This document shows positions 52,701-59,737 of a stretch of DNA of 64,000 bases, piece by piece (positions within the stretch are counted from its first letter, which is position 1; every line of letters starts with the position of its first letter). The position numbers and the translations under genes are program-made. Origin of the DNA: Xiashengella succiniciproducens (GTDB lineage: Bacteria; Bacteroidota; Bacteroidia; Bacteroidales; Marinilabiliaceae); NCBI RefSeq assembly GCF_023674465.1, contig NZ_CP098400.1, positions 620,001 to 684,000 on the forward strand, written 5' to 3'. The notes beneath the pieces were generated by a model. That model was not told the origin of the DNA. It was given only the letters and a program-made list of their open reading frames with translations, and did not search any database.

Positions 52701-53678
52701 GAAGTTGAGCTCCAGGTCGGGCGCCACCGTGTATCTTAGGGAGTCGGATGTAAGATGCTCAAAATTGTCTATCCTTCCGCCAAGTTCGATGCTCTCATTT
52801 CTTTGTTGCAGGCTGAGCCTGAACTGCATATTGCCATTGCTGGCATTTGCAGCAAATGCGAGATCGGGCAGTGAGGACAGTTCAATATCAGGAAGCACAA
52901 AGGCAAACTCCCCTGTATTGATGCCCTGCCAAAGTGTTTCAGCATCGAAGTCGCCAATGGATAGGTACCTGCCTTCAGCAGTGATTTCGTTGAGGGCACT
53001 GCGGAATTTGAAGTTCTTTAATGACCAGGTCTGGAAATCACTATTTAGTTGAAGGCTAAGGGAAACCAGTTTGAAATCCGGTTTGCTGGTTTCGAAAGAA
53101 AGATTGTTGAGTCTGATCCTTAGGTCGCGACTCGAGTAGCGACCGGCTATATCGATGTTAAGATCCCTTATTGCAGCAGGAATAAGGCTGTCGGATGAGT
53201 TGATAAACAGATTGCCCCCATCAAGGACAAAGCTATCGAGGATCAGCCGGAATGGGAAGGGAGCGGGACTTTTATCTTCCTCCTTGTCACTCTCTGGTAT
53301 TAGGGATTCAAAGTTCCATTTGCCATCAGCATTCTGCGTCAGATGGACATATGGCTGACCCATATAGGCCAATCTGACTTTAAGTTCCCTGTGCCTTAGC
53401 GAGAGGAGGGAGTATCTGAGCTCAAGGGCATCGAGCCTCAGGAGAGTATCACCTTCGGGCAGCAATACCTCGATACCGTTAAGCCTGATCCGGGAGAAGA
53501 AATTACCTTTAAGTTCATCGATATATACCTGGCCATTTAACTGTTCATTGACTGCCTGCAGGGCTTTTTTGCGTACCAATTCCCTGAACACTCCGGTTTG
53601 AGTAAAGAGCAAAGCCGCAATTATCAGAGTGACGAGACCGAGGCAAGTCCAGAGCAGTATTTTAACCAGTTTGTTCAT
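49758..53678 (-). CDS. tamB: TamB-type envelope protein
   Basis: 1306 residues. An N-terminal membrane anchor (about 7-28, LLWTCLGLVTLIIAALLF) is followed by a very long periplasmic part of repeated beta-strands and a C-terminal DUF490/TamB domain (about 1000-1306, with GGSLNDPNIAFELDG and AMAYLLFGQPFDELS). TamB forms a periplasm-spanning hydrophobic groove, now linked to phospholipid transport and outer membrane protein assembly. It lies directly after tamA (1-bp gap) and overlaps the TPR gene by 4 bp. Confidence 0.93.
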   Translation of the reverse strand: MNKLVKILLWTCLGLVTLIIAALLFTQTGVFRELVRKKALQAVNEQLNGQVYIDELKGNFFSRIRLNGIEVLLPEGDTLLRLDALELRYSLLSLRHRELKVRLAYMGQPYVHLTQNADGKWNFESLIPESDKEEDKSPAPFPFRLILDSFVLDGGNLFINSSDSLIPAAIRDLNIDIAGRYSSRDLRIRLNNLSFETSKPDFKLVSLSLQLNSDFQTWSLKNFKFRSALNEITAEGRYLSIGDFDAETLWQGINTGEFAFVLPDIELSSLPDLAFAANASNGNMQFRLSLQQRNESIELGGRIDNFEHLTSDSLRYTVAPDLELNFRNFRINNWIVTDTIPLILNCKLHITGNGIDERAETLRVIGDPGGTSWDSIMISSGHIDLYYTNGIAGGEFDLVSKLANISALASVDLKDEKGPFSIDLSAEVPNLGSFVSGILDSSYVWLEAKAKGFGLTGGNPEMDFSALVSNSLINGTDIDSLFIRGEMANHLLRLDTLILKNKSLNAAARGSYLTDDITASDSTTALSYLTSLNGKGSLWAVFNASINNLESFKSYYDGDARWEKLEITTEVSGSVDSLLIDLNAMLRGMALDTILGVGSLDLKASGLMAGASQSGKLALDAGNITAGSFIADSLSLKGNWLDSLLSVSLAGYLPDSVSLMLEAATRPLSEQSAIISLLELNSEYADLYLNNGDAIINYSDSLISISNFSLADRKDSLFALVANAGVVLPDSLMLKAEIRNFDMALLGRLGTAGEHLKGRAGITLDIRGSKDDIVIDAKADMQNPVLEPLALAGLRAILHYEDGLALMDAAIINSLGDSLVLKGKTPLNITFSDSLTMQWPGTMDMRLTTANSRLSGFFLEMPGFQQPKAVLNLDLSMEGSTESPLVKGWVAVTDGLLPLPAYGINYEDIKLKASIDGRDIRIDTLSVHHLNGSLLAKGVMLLDSLGIGGSISSADITMVADQFYITRHRDFDIQVDADMFFKDSQGLPSFGGNLRVLRSNFNLPVLMKMSETEATLNDPLLVQALKEQQEHDVAEIDEDIPEAAPEVKKRDLMKLLTGKLNVELPRNTWIRSPDMQMELYGNLDVVKNSDIFELFGSAGIHRGYYTLYGKRFAIKEGELTFSGGEEFNPLINLKAAYTFRDKNKNKKILTLIVGGSLNDPNIAFELDGSSIPEADAMAYLLFGQPFDELSYSNQAGVSNAIPSRLLTGLISSQLSKSIGSALRLDMIEIDTGDSWQNTGFMVGKYITNNLFVTYQHRLGDDSNESVSPETITLEYELSRWLFLRLVQGSSKESGVDLIFKIEKQGK

Positions 53679-53679
53679 A

Positions 53680-55536
53680 TCAGAATGCGTGACCTATGTT
53701 AAAGTGAAACTGCCAGCTCTTTTCAGTATCCATAATAGGTCGCGCCAGGTCGATACCCACCGGACCGATAGGAGTATTGAACCTTAGGCCTGCACCCGCT
53801 GAGTAACGAATACCAGCGAATGAGAATCCAACATCTCCGGTCCATACATTTCCGGCATCGGCAAAGACCACCATACCTAGCGAACCAACTAACGGGATTC
53901 GAGGTTCAATACTGGCTTCAACAATAGTATTTCCACCTATAGGAGTCTCTTTATCATCTCTGGGGCCTAGTTGTTGCCTTGCCCATCCTCTTATGGAGCG
54001 GCTACCACCGGCAAAGAAACGCTCTTCGACCGGGATCAGGCCATTATCTGAAAATGCATGAATGCGGCCGTATTTAAGCCTTGAGGCCAGTATAAAACTG
54101 CCTCTGCCAATTGTTGTGTAGTTTTTTGCCTCAATCTGGTACTTGAAGAAAGGGTAGGTGCCTGGCATTATCAGACTGTTGCTTTTGAGGTTGAGTGCAA
54201 GGATAAACCCGTTGCCCGGGTTAAATTTTGGCGCCGAGTTGTCAAAGATCAGAGCCGTTGAGACACCCCCTTTGGTGTAGTACTCGTCAAGGTCAGTTTC
54301 TTTGCTGTAAATAGCCACTGATGAGGTGTCCAGGTCCACCTGTTCGTAATACAGGCTAAAAGCCCCGGTGATATTGTTGGCTATTCTTTGCAATAATGAC
54401 AGAGTAGCCCCATAGGTGAGCAGGTCATAACCCGCTTCCTTTTGCCTGCTCACTGAGGATGCAAGTTCAAGAGTTGAGTTGGGACTGAACACTGCAGGCT
54501 GAGTGATTGTTGCATCAAAGCGGTAGGGTTCAAGAGCCGAATGCTTGGCATACAGGCTAAGATGCCTGGACCTACCGGGGAAGTTGAGTATCCTGAACTC
54601 TACAAAGGCACGGAATTTATCCTCGCGACCGTAGCCAACACCAGCACGGGTTGAGGTGCGTGGTGCTTCAGTTAGTATAATACTTATAGGGATGGTATCC
54701 TTCTTGTCTTCAGAAAGTTGAGCACGAAAAGATACTATGCGGAAACCACCAAGTTGGTAGATCTGTTGCCTACTGCGGTTGAGTTGGCTACGACTGTAGA
54801 GATCTCCAGTATGGGTGCTGAGCTGCTTTCTGATTAATCTTTCAGGAGTACGATTAAACCCTTCGATTGTGATAGGTCCTAAATAGCTAAGAAGACCGGC
54901 ATCCGAAAGCCATTCAATAGAAGCCGAATGGCTGGCAGTATCGAGCGATATGCGGGGCTCGAGCCCCGCATAGGCATAGCCTTTGTCAACCAGCAGTCCA
55001 GTGAGCTTGTCACGATCTTCCCATACATCCTCATCTCTGAATCTTTTGCCGGGAGCAGCAGTTACGACTTTCCTTTTTTCGCTTAGATAGCCGGTAGCAG
55101 TAGTGTCGGGGTTTGTACCCGATGGGATGAACAAGACAGAGTCGACAAGTATTGGGTCATTCTCCAGGACCGAAATCGTGATGTCAACCTTCTTGCCTTT
55201 TCGTCTGATCTTTATCTTCGGGGGAGCGACACTGGCGTTGAGAAAGCCCTCCGAGCGGTAAAAGTGGAGTAGTTCCCGTTCATTCATCTGCCATGCATCG
55301 GCGGAGTAGTAAGTTAGTTCACGACCCAGCAGTTTCCTGCCTAGCCAGGTGCTGCCCGATAATGAGATTGCCTCTGCCAGTTCCTTGTCGGAAAACTCCT
55401 TATTACCCGTGAACTTGAGTTTTCGGACTTGCTGTTCCCCGCTATTATGAAAGGGGCGCGCAGCAACGAGCCAGCCTGTCGGTATCAGACAGAGCAAAAA
55501 GGTTAAGACTATATGAACGGTTGCTGAACTTCTCAA
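53680..55536 (-). CDS. tamA: Outer membrane assembly protein of the Omp85 family (TamA-like)
   Basis: 618 residues with an N-terminal signal segment, POTRA-type domains (about 35-330, for example RKLKFTGNKEFSDKELAEAISL and ITIEGFNRTPERLIRKQL), and a C-terminal 16-strand barrel. The barrel holds the Omp85 motif GGSRSIRGWARQQLGP and ends GPVGIDLARPI...WQFHFNIGHAF, with the terminal aromatic residue. Its pairing with tamB favours TamA over BamA. It is the first gene of the operon. Confidence 0.9.
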   Translation of the reverse strand: MRSSATVHIVLTFLLCLIPTGWLVAARPFHNSGEQQVRKLKFTGNKEFSDKELAEAISLSGSTWLGRKLLGRELTYYSADAWQMNERELLHFYRSEGFLNASVAPPKIKIRRKGKKVDITISVLENDPILVDSVLFIPSGTNPDTTATGYLSEKRKVVTAAPGKRFRDEDVWEDRDKLTGLLVDKGYAYAGLEPRISLDTASHSASIEWLSDAGLLSYLGPITIEGFNRTPERLIRKQLSTHTGDLYSRSQLNRSRQQIYQLGGFRIVSFRAQLSEDKKDTIPISIILTEAPRTSTRAGVGYGREDKFRAFVEFRILNFPGRSRHLSLYAKHSALEPYRFDATITQPAVFSPNSTLELASSVSRQKEAGYDLLTYGATLSLLQRIANNITGAFSLYYEQVDLDTSSVAIYSKETDLDEYYTKGGVSTALIFDNSAPKFNPGNGFILALNLKSNSLIMPGTYPFFKYQIEAKNYTTIGRGSFILASRLKYGRIHAFSDNGLIPVEERFFAGGSRSIRGWARQQLGPRDDKETPIGGNTIVEASIEPRIPLVGSLGMVVFADAGNVWTGDVGFSFAGIRYSAGAGLRFNTPIGPVGIDLARPIMDTEKSWQFHFNIGHAF

Positions 55537-55714
55537 AGCTATGGTCTTGTCTACTCAAATATATGCAAAAAGCTTATGGGTAACAGCCTTGCTGCGGTAA
55601 ATGTTTCAGGTGAAGATCTCAAACGGGAACCTCTGGGTCGGGAGATATATAACCATATATAGAAGTGAACACAAGCAGTTGCTCAGAGCAAACAGGACTG
55701 GCTTAGAGGGAGTA

Positions 55715-55754
55715 CGAAAAATCCCCGCTACAGCATATTACTGTAGTGGATTTT
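55715..55754 (-). terminator. Terminator of tRNA-Lys(TTT)
   Basis: On the minus strand AAAATCC-A-CTACAG pairs with CTGTAG-CGG-GGATTTTT, giving a composite stem that ends in a T-tract, about 40 bp after the tRNA. Confidence 0.7.
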
Positions 55755-55795
55755 GATTTACTGTGAGATGTAAAAGGAATTGTTTTAAAAGGAGG

Positions 55796-55868
55796 TGACT
55801 CAGCTGGGATTCGAACCCAGGACCCCATCCTTAAAAGGGATGTGCTCTACCGGCTGAGCTACTGAGTC
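55796..55868 (-). tRNA. tRNA-Lys (anticodon TTT)
   Basis: 73-nt cloverleaf on the minus strand: acceptor GACTCAG/CTGAGTC, D stem GCTC/GAGC, anticodon loop CTTTTAA (TTT), T loop TTCGAAT. The CCA end is not encoded. It has a strong promoter at 55896-55926. Confidence 0.97.
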
Positions 55869-55895
55869 TGGAGCGCATTTTTTGGAAACGCGTTG

Positions 55896-55926
55896 CAAAA
55901 GTAGGTTCTTATTTCCAAAGTTGCAA
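55896..55926 (-). promoter_or_regulatory. Promoter of tRNA-Lys(TTT)
   Basis: On the minus strand TTG (55924-55926), 20 nt, then TACTTTTG (55896-55903): an exact match to the Bacteroidota consensus, 27 bp before the tRNA. Confidence 0.85.
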
Positions 55927-56116
55927 CTAATGCGATTAAAAAAATGACTCATATGTCCTGTTTGAATGGATGTGGACGAGGATAAGTCTTTGAGTTTAAT
56001 AGGAATAAATAGGGAGGGGTGTGTGTCAAAAAAGTGTATTTTTTTATTTCAACTTCTGGAATGCCCGCCAGTCTTAGATATTTCGTTAAAAATCTAAAAA
56101 AACAGAGGGCAATAAT

Positions 56117-56145
56117 TTGTGGATACCTAAATTTTCATACTTTTG
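56117..56145 (+). promoter_or_regulatory. Promoter of tRNA-Lys(CTT)
   Basis: TTG (56117-56119), 18 nt, then TACTTTTG (56138-56145), 12 bp before the tRNA. The -7 box is the same as for the divergent tRNA-Lys. Confidence 0.82.
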
Positions 56146-56157
56146 CACTGTCAAATT

Positions 56158-56230
<73 letters not shown>

Positions 56231-56254
56231 CAAACTTAAGTATAGAAGACAACG

Positions 56255-56288
56255 AAAGCCTGTAAATCGTCTGATTTACAGGCTTTTG
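56255..56288 (+). terminator. Terminator of tRNA-Lys(CTT)
   Basis: AAAGCCTGTAAATC pairs with GATTTACAGGCTTT around GTCT, followed by a short T run, 24 bp after the tRNA. Confidence 0.85.
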
Positions 56289-56304
56289 CCGTATTTGTAG
56301 CTCT

Positions 56305-56706
56305 TTAAACTACACCAAAACCTAAGGCCAGAGAAATTAAGATGAGCATTACCGCAACTATTAGTTGGATGCTCCTCAAGGTTACTTTTTTTAAGAAGCC
56401 TTTTGCCGAAATATGCCCCTGCAATTGCTGCAATTGTCGCCGAAATTAAGAGTGTCAAATTTTCTTTGCCAAACTGGACTTTTTGGAACGACGGGGAAAT
56501 TTCAAGTATCGAAAAGGTAATTAAAAGTAATGCGATGACTAGTTTCACAGGAGTGATTTCAAATGACCTTCCCCAAAGTTCGTATTGCAACAACGTTGGT
56601 AAAATATGGCGAAAACAGGGGTTAGAATAGTTCCCAGCCCAAAGCCCGAAAAGAACGTTAAAACAGCAGTGAAAAATGCCGCCAAACATATAATTATGAT
56701 TTCCAT
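56305..56706 (-). pseudogene. Broken TauE/SafE-family membrane permease
   Basis: Parts of one permease lie in different frames. From the ATG at 56706 the reading MEIIIICLAAFFTAVLTFFS then GFGLGTILTPVFAIFY is a typical TauE/SafE N-terminus, but it soon stops at 56545. A second frame gives LWGRSFEITPVKLVIALLL, KVQFGKENLTL, and AGAYFGKRLLKK. After a run of seven A the correct frame shifts again to VTLRSIQLIVAVMLILISLA and stops at 56305. About 130 of the usual 250 residues remain, so two internal deletions and one frameshift are needed. The family exports sulfite or organosulfonates; this copy is dead. Confidence 0.85.
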
Positions 56707-56806
56707 ACAGTTCTATTTTTATGTTCCTGGCATGTATTTGTAAGGTATTACCTGATTATCGTATGATCCATTTGCTACCCGGCAATAGCGAGATAAGCTT
56801 GGCTAC

Positions 56807-57910
56807 TTAATCCAGCTTTATGTCCACTTTCCAGTATTCAGCAATTGCTTTTAATTCCTCTTTTGTAAGGTAGGTAACTGCGCCATGTTTAGGACTGCTG
56901 AAATTGGTAGTTTTCATCACTCCTTCGTTAAAATGCCCCAAATTGGTGTAATTAATAAAGTCGGCAGTTTCGCTGAATCCCATATTACTTGGACGAAGAC
57001 CGTACACATCATACATAAGCACGTAATTGTTTGTTCCAAGCCGCTTGAAGAGGTTAGGGGCTTCTGTATTAACACTTTCAGGATCTATCCTATGATTTCC
57101 TGGCTGGTAACCTTCATTAATTTTATCGGAGACAGAATGTAAAATTCTAGCATCCGATACATAAAACATATGGTATTCATCACCAACCTTGGTAATATCG
57201 CCATCTAATCCACCAATCTCTGTTATGCGTGTGGGTGTAGTTTCGAGTTTCGTGAAATCGTCATTTGTGTACGAATAGTACATGTGGCATTCTTTATTGT
57301 TGTAACGGATAGTAAAATAGATCATCATCTTTTTGGCAGTAGGATCGTATACCGTTTCGGGTGCCCAGGAGCAATCAATATCGCCGAGCTCCGGAAAAGC
57401 AAGGTCAACGCGAAAATTGGAATGTGTCCAATGTATTAGGTCGTATGATTTCATTAATACCAGTGCACGATTGTTACCCCAGCCATATTTGTCGATAGGG
57501 CGTTGCCAGTCGGTATCTCTGAATCCGGCACGTTTGCCAAAAATATGAAGATCGGTCATTGCCAGGTAGAAAGCGCCATCAGGGCCACGGGTAATGTGTG
57601 GGTCGCGTACTCCTTTTTGTTCTGCCAGTTCCGATCCAATAAAAATTGGCTGTCCCTTATTTATATCGGTAAAAGTATATCCATCAGCACTTATAGCCAT
57701 ATAGGCCGATTGATCTTGATCTTTAAAATATACAAACAGGTACCCGGCAAGGTCTTTCTCGTCGAATTTTTTGGGTTTCATGCTTTTCTCCAGTTTTGGC
57801 ACAATTTTAATACCTGGAGTTTGCTCCAATTTATTCTCCTGAGCAAATGAGCTGTAAACAGCCGCTACATTTATAAAACCAATGAGAAGAAATAGATTTA
57901 TGTATTTCAT
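56807..57910 (-). CDS. Secreted glycoside hydrolase, GH43-like
   Basis: 367 residues with a signal peptide (MKYINLFLLIGFINVAAVYSSFAQ). The five-bladed propeller pattern of GH43 is seen: GVRDPHITRGPDGAFYL with the base Asp103, SWAPETVYDP with Glu185 at the place of the usual WAPD, and GGLDGDITKVGDEYHMFY with Asp236/238 where the acid normally lies. Such enzymes cleave arabinosyl or xylosyl groups. It is an orphan: no SusC/SusD pair or other glycosidase is nearby. It lies 27 bp after a truncated thioesterase gene on the same strand. Substrate unknown. Confidence 0.82.
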   Translation of the reverse strand: MKYINLFLLIGFINVAAVYSSFAQENKLEQTPGIKIVPKLEKSMKPKKFDEKDLAGYLFVYFKDQDQSAYMAISADGYTFTDINKGQPIFIGSELAEQKGVRDPHITRGPDGAFYLAMTDLHIFGKRAGFRDTDWQRPIDKYGWGNNRALVLMKSYDLIHWTHSNFRVDLAFPELGDIDCSWAPETVYDPTAKKMMIYFTIRYNNKECHMYYSYTNDDFTKLETTPTRITEIGGLDGDITKVGDEYHMFYVSDARILHSVSDKINEGYQPGNHRIDPESVNTEAPNLFKRLGTNNYVLMYDVYGLRPSNMGFSETADFINYTNLGHFNEGVMKTTNFSSPKHGAVTYLTKEELKAIAEYWKVDIKLD

Positions 57911-57937
57911 TTTATTAGAGTTTGTTTCAATTATATC

Positions 57938-58240
57938 CTAATGGTTCCAATCTTTCGATCTGAGACGTAACACTCTCAAATTCAGTTTTACCAGCTTAGC
58001 TTTTTCAATACGACCCACCACTTCAACAATGGAATCGGGATTGACAGCTTTTAGGAACTTGATATTTTCAGTGTTTACTGTAAACATTCTTTGGCGTGTA
58101 AAACGTGTTGCTGTAATATATGCCACTTCATCCATCCATTGCATTGCCTGACCGCCAAAAAGAGTTTCGTTGGCATTAAGCGAGTTGGGAAATATTGCCT
58201 TAAACTGGCGTGTTTCGCTTAATTGGATATGTTTTTCCAT
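57938..58240 (-). pseudogene. Acyl-CoA thioesterase, C-terminally truncated
   Basis: 100 residues where the family has about 130-160. The hotdog-fold opening is intact: FPNSLNANETLFGGQAMQWMDEVAYITATRFTRQ, with the catalytic Asn/Asp region and NTENIKFLKAVNPDSIVEVVGRIEK. After LVKLNLRVLRL the sequence ends RSKDWNH, missing the last strands. The gene keeps a good promoter (58262-58294) with a palindromic operator, so it may still be expressed. It was probably cut by the rearrangement that brought in the GH43 gene. Confidence 0.7.
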
Positions 58241-58261
58241 AATTAATTAGAGTTTTGGGAA

Positions 58262-58294
58262 CAAAAATATAATTTTATTTGAACATATGTTCAA
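58262..58294 (-). promoter_or_regulatory. Promoter of the thioesterase-GH43 transcript
   Basis: On the minus strand TTG (58292-58294), 22 nt, then TATTTTTG (58262-58269). The upstream element and spacer are covered by the palindrome 58274-58299, so a bound regulator would block it. Confidence 0.72.
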
Positions 58295-58299
58295 ATAAA
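58274..58299. promoter_or_regulatory. Perfect 26-bp palindromic operator
   Basis: A perfect inverted repeat with core TGAACATATGTTCA between the divergent thioesterase and DUF134 genes. It overlaps the minus-strand promoter. Its form suits a dimeric repressor; the binder is not known, with the DUF134 protein the nearest candidate. Confidence 0.8.
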
Positions 58300-58309
58300 G
58301 TTTTTAATT

Positions 58310-58325
58310 ATGAACAAATGTTCAT
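58310..58325. promoter_or_regulatory. Second operator copy
   Basis: ATGAACAAATGTTCAT repeats the core of the first palindrome with one centre base changed. The two centres are 31 bp apart, close to three helical turns, so both face the same side of the DNA. It lies 25 bp before the DUF134 start. Confidence 0.75.
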
Positions 58326-58350
58326 TATATTTACATCAAAATTCGATTTG

Positions 58351-58746
58351 ATGGCACGAACAAAAAAGAACAGGTTAATACAAATGGCTCCTGATTTTGG
58401 TGGTTTTATACCCCAAGGAATACAAAATAGAAATGGGAAAGAGGTACATATCAATTTCGAGGAATACGAAGCGTTAAACCTGTGTGATTACGAATTGCTC
58501 ACACAAGCCGAGGCTGCCAAAATGATGAATGTATCACGACCAACATTTACGAGGATTTATGAAAGCGTACGCCGGAAAATTGCTAAAGCGTTTATTGAAG
58601 GTAGTCCTATTCGTTTCGAGGGTGGGAACGTGGAAATTGCAAGTTGGTATAAATGCGAACATTGCAAAATTACATTCACTTTGGTTGAGAATTCGCCCAA
58701 GGTTTGTCCTCTGTGTAAAAATTATATAATAACCGAAAACAAATAG
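58351..58746 (+). CDS. DUF134 DNA-binding protein with C-terminal CxxC pairs
   Basis: 131 residues from MARTKKNRLIQMAPDFGGF; a frame 24 codons longer would include both operators and is rejected. The helix-turn-helix is LTQAEAAKMMNVSRPTFTRIYESVRRKIAKAF, which is the DUF134 core and resembles sigma region 4. The C-terminus has two CxxC pairs (CEHCKITFTLVENSPKVCPLC) that could bind zinc or an iron-sulfur cluster. It leads a five-gene run with NifX-type proteins and is the probable regulator of it. Confidence 0.9.
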   Translation: MARTKKNRLIQMAPDFGGFIPQGIQNRNGKEVHINFEEYEALNLCDYELLTQAEAAKMMNVSRPTFTRIYESVRRKIAKAFIEGSPIRFEGGNVEIASWYKCEHCKITFTLVENSPKVCPLCKNYIITENK

Positions 58747-58750
58747 CACC

Positions 58751-59062
58751 ATGAAAATAGCCATAGCAGCAAGCGAAAACCATGTTAAATCACAAGTTGA
58801 CCCTCATTTCGGGCGATGCGACTGGTATTGTTTTTTTGATACCGATACAAAGCAAATTGAGTTTGTAGAAAATACATTCCGTCATCACATAGAAAAAGCA
58901 GGTTGTGAGGCTGTTGATTTTATGTCGGGCACAGGTATAAACATTGCGATTGCTGGGCGTTTTGGTTCAAAAGTAGTGGAGGCATTCAGGGCAAATAAAA
59001 TTCAAATGATTGTGCCTGAAAAAGCAAAAACAATAGAAGAAATTATTAATCAGATAAAATAA
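58751..59062 (+). CDS. NifX/NifB-type iron-molybdenum cofactor domain protein 1
   Basis: 103 residues, a single dinitrogenase-cofactor-biosynthesis domain: MKIAIAASENHVKSQVDPHFGRCDWYCFFD, then GCEAVDFMSGTGINIAIAGRFGSKVVEAFRANKIQMIVP. Members include NifX and the orange protein of Desulfovibrio, which bind metal-sulfur clusters. It follows the DUF134 gene by 4 bp and precedes its paralogue by 6 bp. No nif genes are near, so a role in nitrogen fixation is not implied. Confidence 0.9.
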   Translation: MKIAIAASENHVKSQVDPHFGRCDWYCFFDTDTKQIEFVENTFRHHIEKAGCEAVDFMSGTGINIAIAGRFGSKVVEAFRANKIQMIVPEKAKTIEEIINQIK

Positions 59063-59068
59063 TGTGTT

Positions 59069-59461
59069 ATGAAAGTAGCAGTACCTACAAGAAACAAAGT
59101 CGTTGACGACCATTTTGGTCATTGCGAAGCGTACACGGTTTTTACTGTTGACGCAAACAACAATATTGAAAAAGCTGAAATGCTACCTTCACCGCAGGGT
59201 TGTGGTTGCAAAAGCAATATTGCAGCAATTTTAAAAGAAAGAGGCGTGAGCGTCATGCTTGCCGGAAACATGGGCAGTGGTGCATTGAATATACTTCAAA
59301 ACCATGGTATACAAGTATTGCGTGGTTGCTCCGGCGATGTTAACCAACTGGTAGAAACCTTTTTGAAAGGTAATATTGAGGATTCGGGCGAAGGTTGTCA
59401 TCATCACGAAGAACATGGCGAAGGACACGTTTGTAATCATAATCGGTCACCCCAGTTTTGA
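59069..59461 (+). CDS. NifX/NifB-type protein 2 with His- and Cys-rich tail
   Basis: 130 residues. The domain shows MKVAVPTRNKVVDDHFGHCEAYTVF, SPQGCGCKSNIAAIL and MLAGNMGSGALNILQNHGI. After about residue 108 a tail GEGCHHHEEHGEGHVCNHN carries seven histidines and two cysteines, a likely metal-binding site. It is a paralogue of the preceding gene. The tail suggests metal donation or storage; that is inferred. Confidence 0.9.
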   Translation: MKVAVPTRNKVVDDHFGHCEAYTVFTVDANNNIEKAEMLPSPQGCGCKSNIAAILKERGVSVMLAGNMGSGALNILQNHGIQVLRGCSGDVNQLVETFLKGNIEDSGEGCHHHEEHGEGHVCNHNRSPQF

Positions 59462-59545
59462 CACTTGTTGTAAAAGGCCATGTAAATAAACATTACCAGA
59501 TGGAAAAAATAAATTCAATTTCACAAACCGAATAAATATTTTGTT

Positions 59546-59737
59546 ATGACACAAATGAACCATAAAGGTCCGGAAGGAAAAGGTCCGATGACTGGGAGGA
59601 AGTTAGGATTTTGCACAGGCAAAGAGCCAAATGATGAATCGTTATTAGGCAAGGGCATGGGCAAACGTAGAAAAATGGACGGCAGTAATGGACTTGGGAA
59701 ACGGTTGAAATATAGTCAGACAAAAAGTTTAAAATGA
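59546..59737 (+). CDS. Small GPMTGR-motif protein (DUF5320-like)
   Basis: 63 residues, glycine- and lysine-rich, with GPEGKGPMTGRKLGFCTG near the N-terminus, the pattern of the small DUF5320-type proteins that accompany NifX-like genes in anaerobes. An ATG three codons later is also possible. Its stop overlaps the start of the MBL gene by 4 bp (ATGA), so translation is coupled. Function unknown. Confidence 0.78.
   Translation: MTQMNHKGPEGKGPMTGRKLGFCTGKEPNDESLLGKGMGKRRKMDGSNGLGKRLKYSQTKSLK

Noticed and set aside
58751-59461. Nitrogen fixation genes
   Set aside because: The NifX-type domain alone is shared with many non-nif metal proteins; no nifHDK, nifB or nifEN is present.
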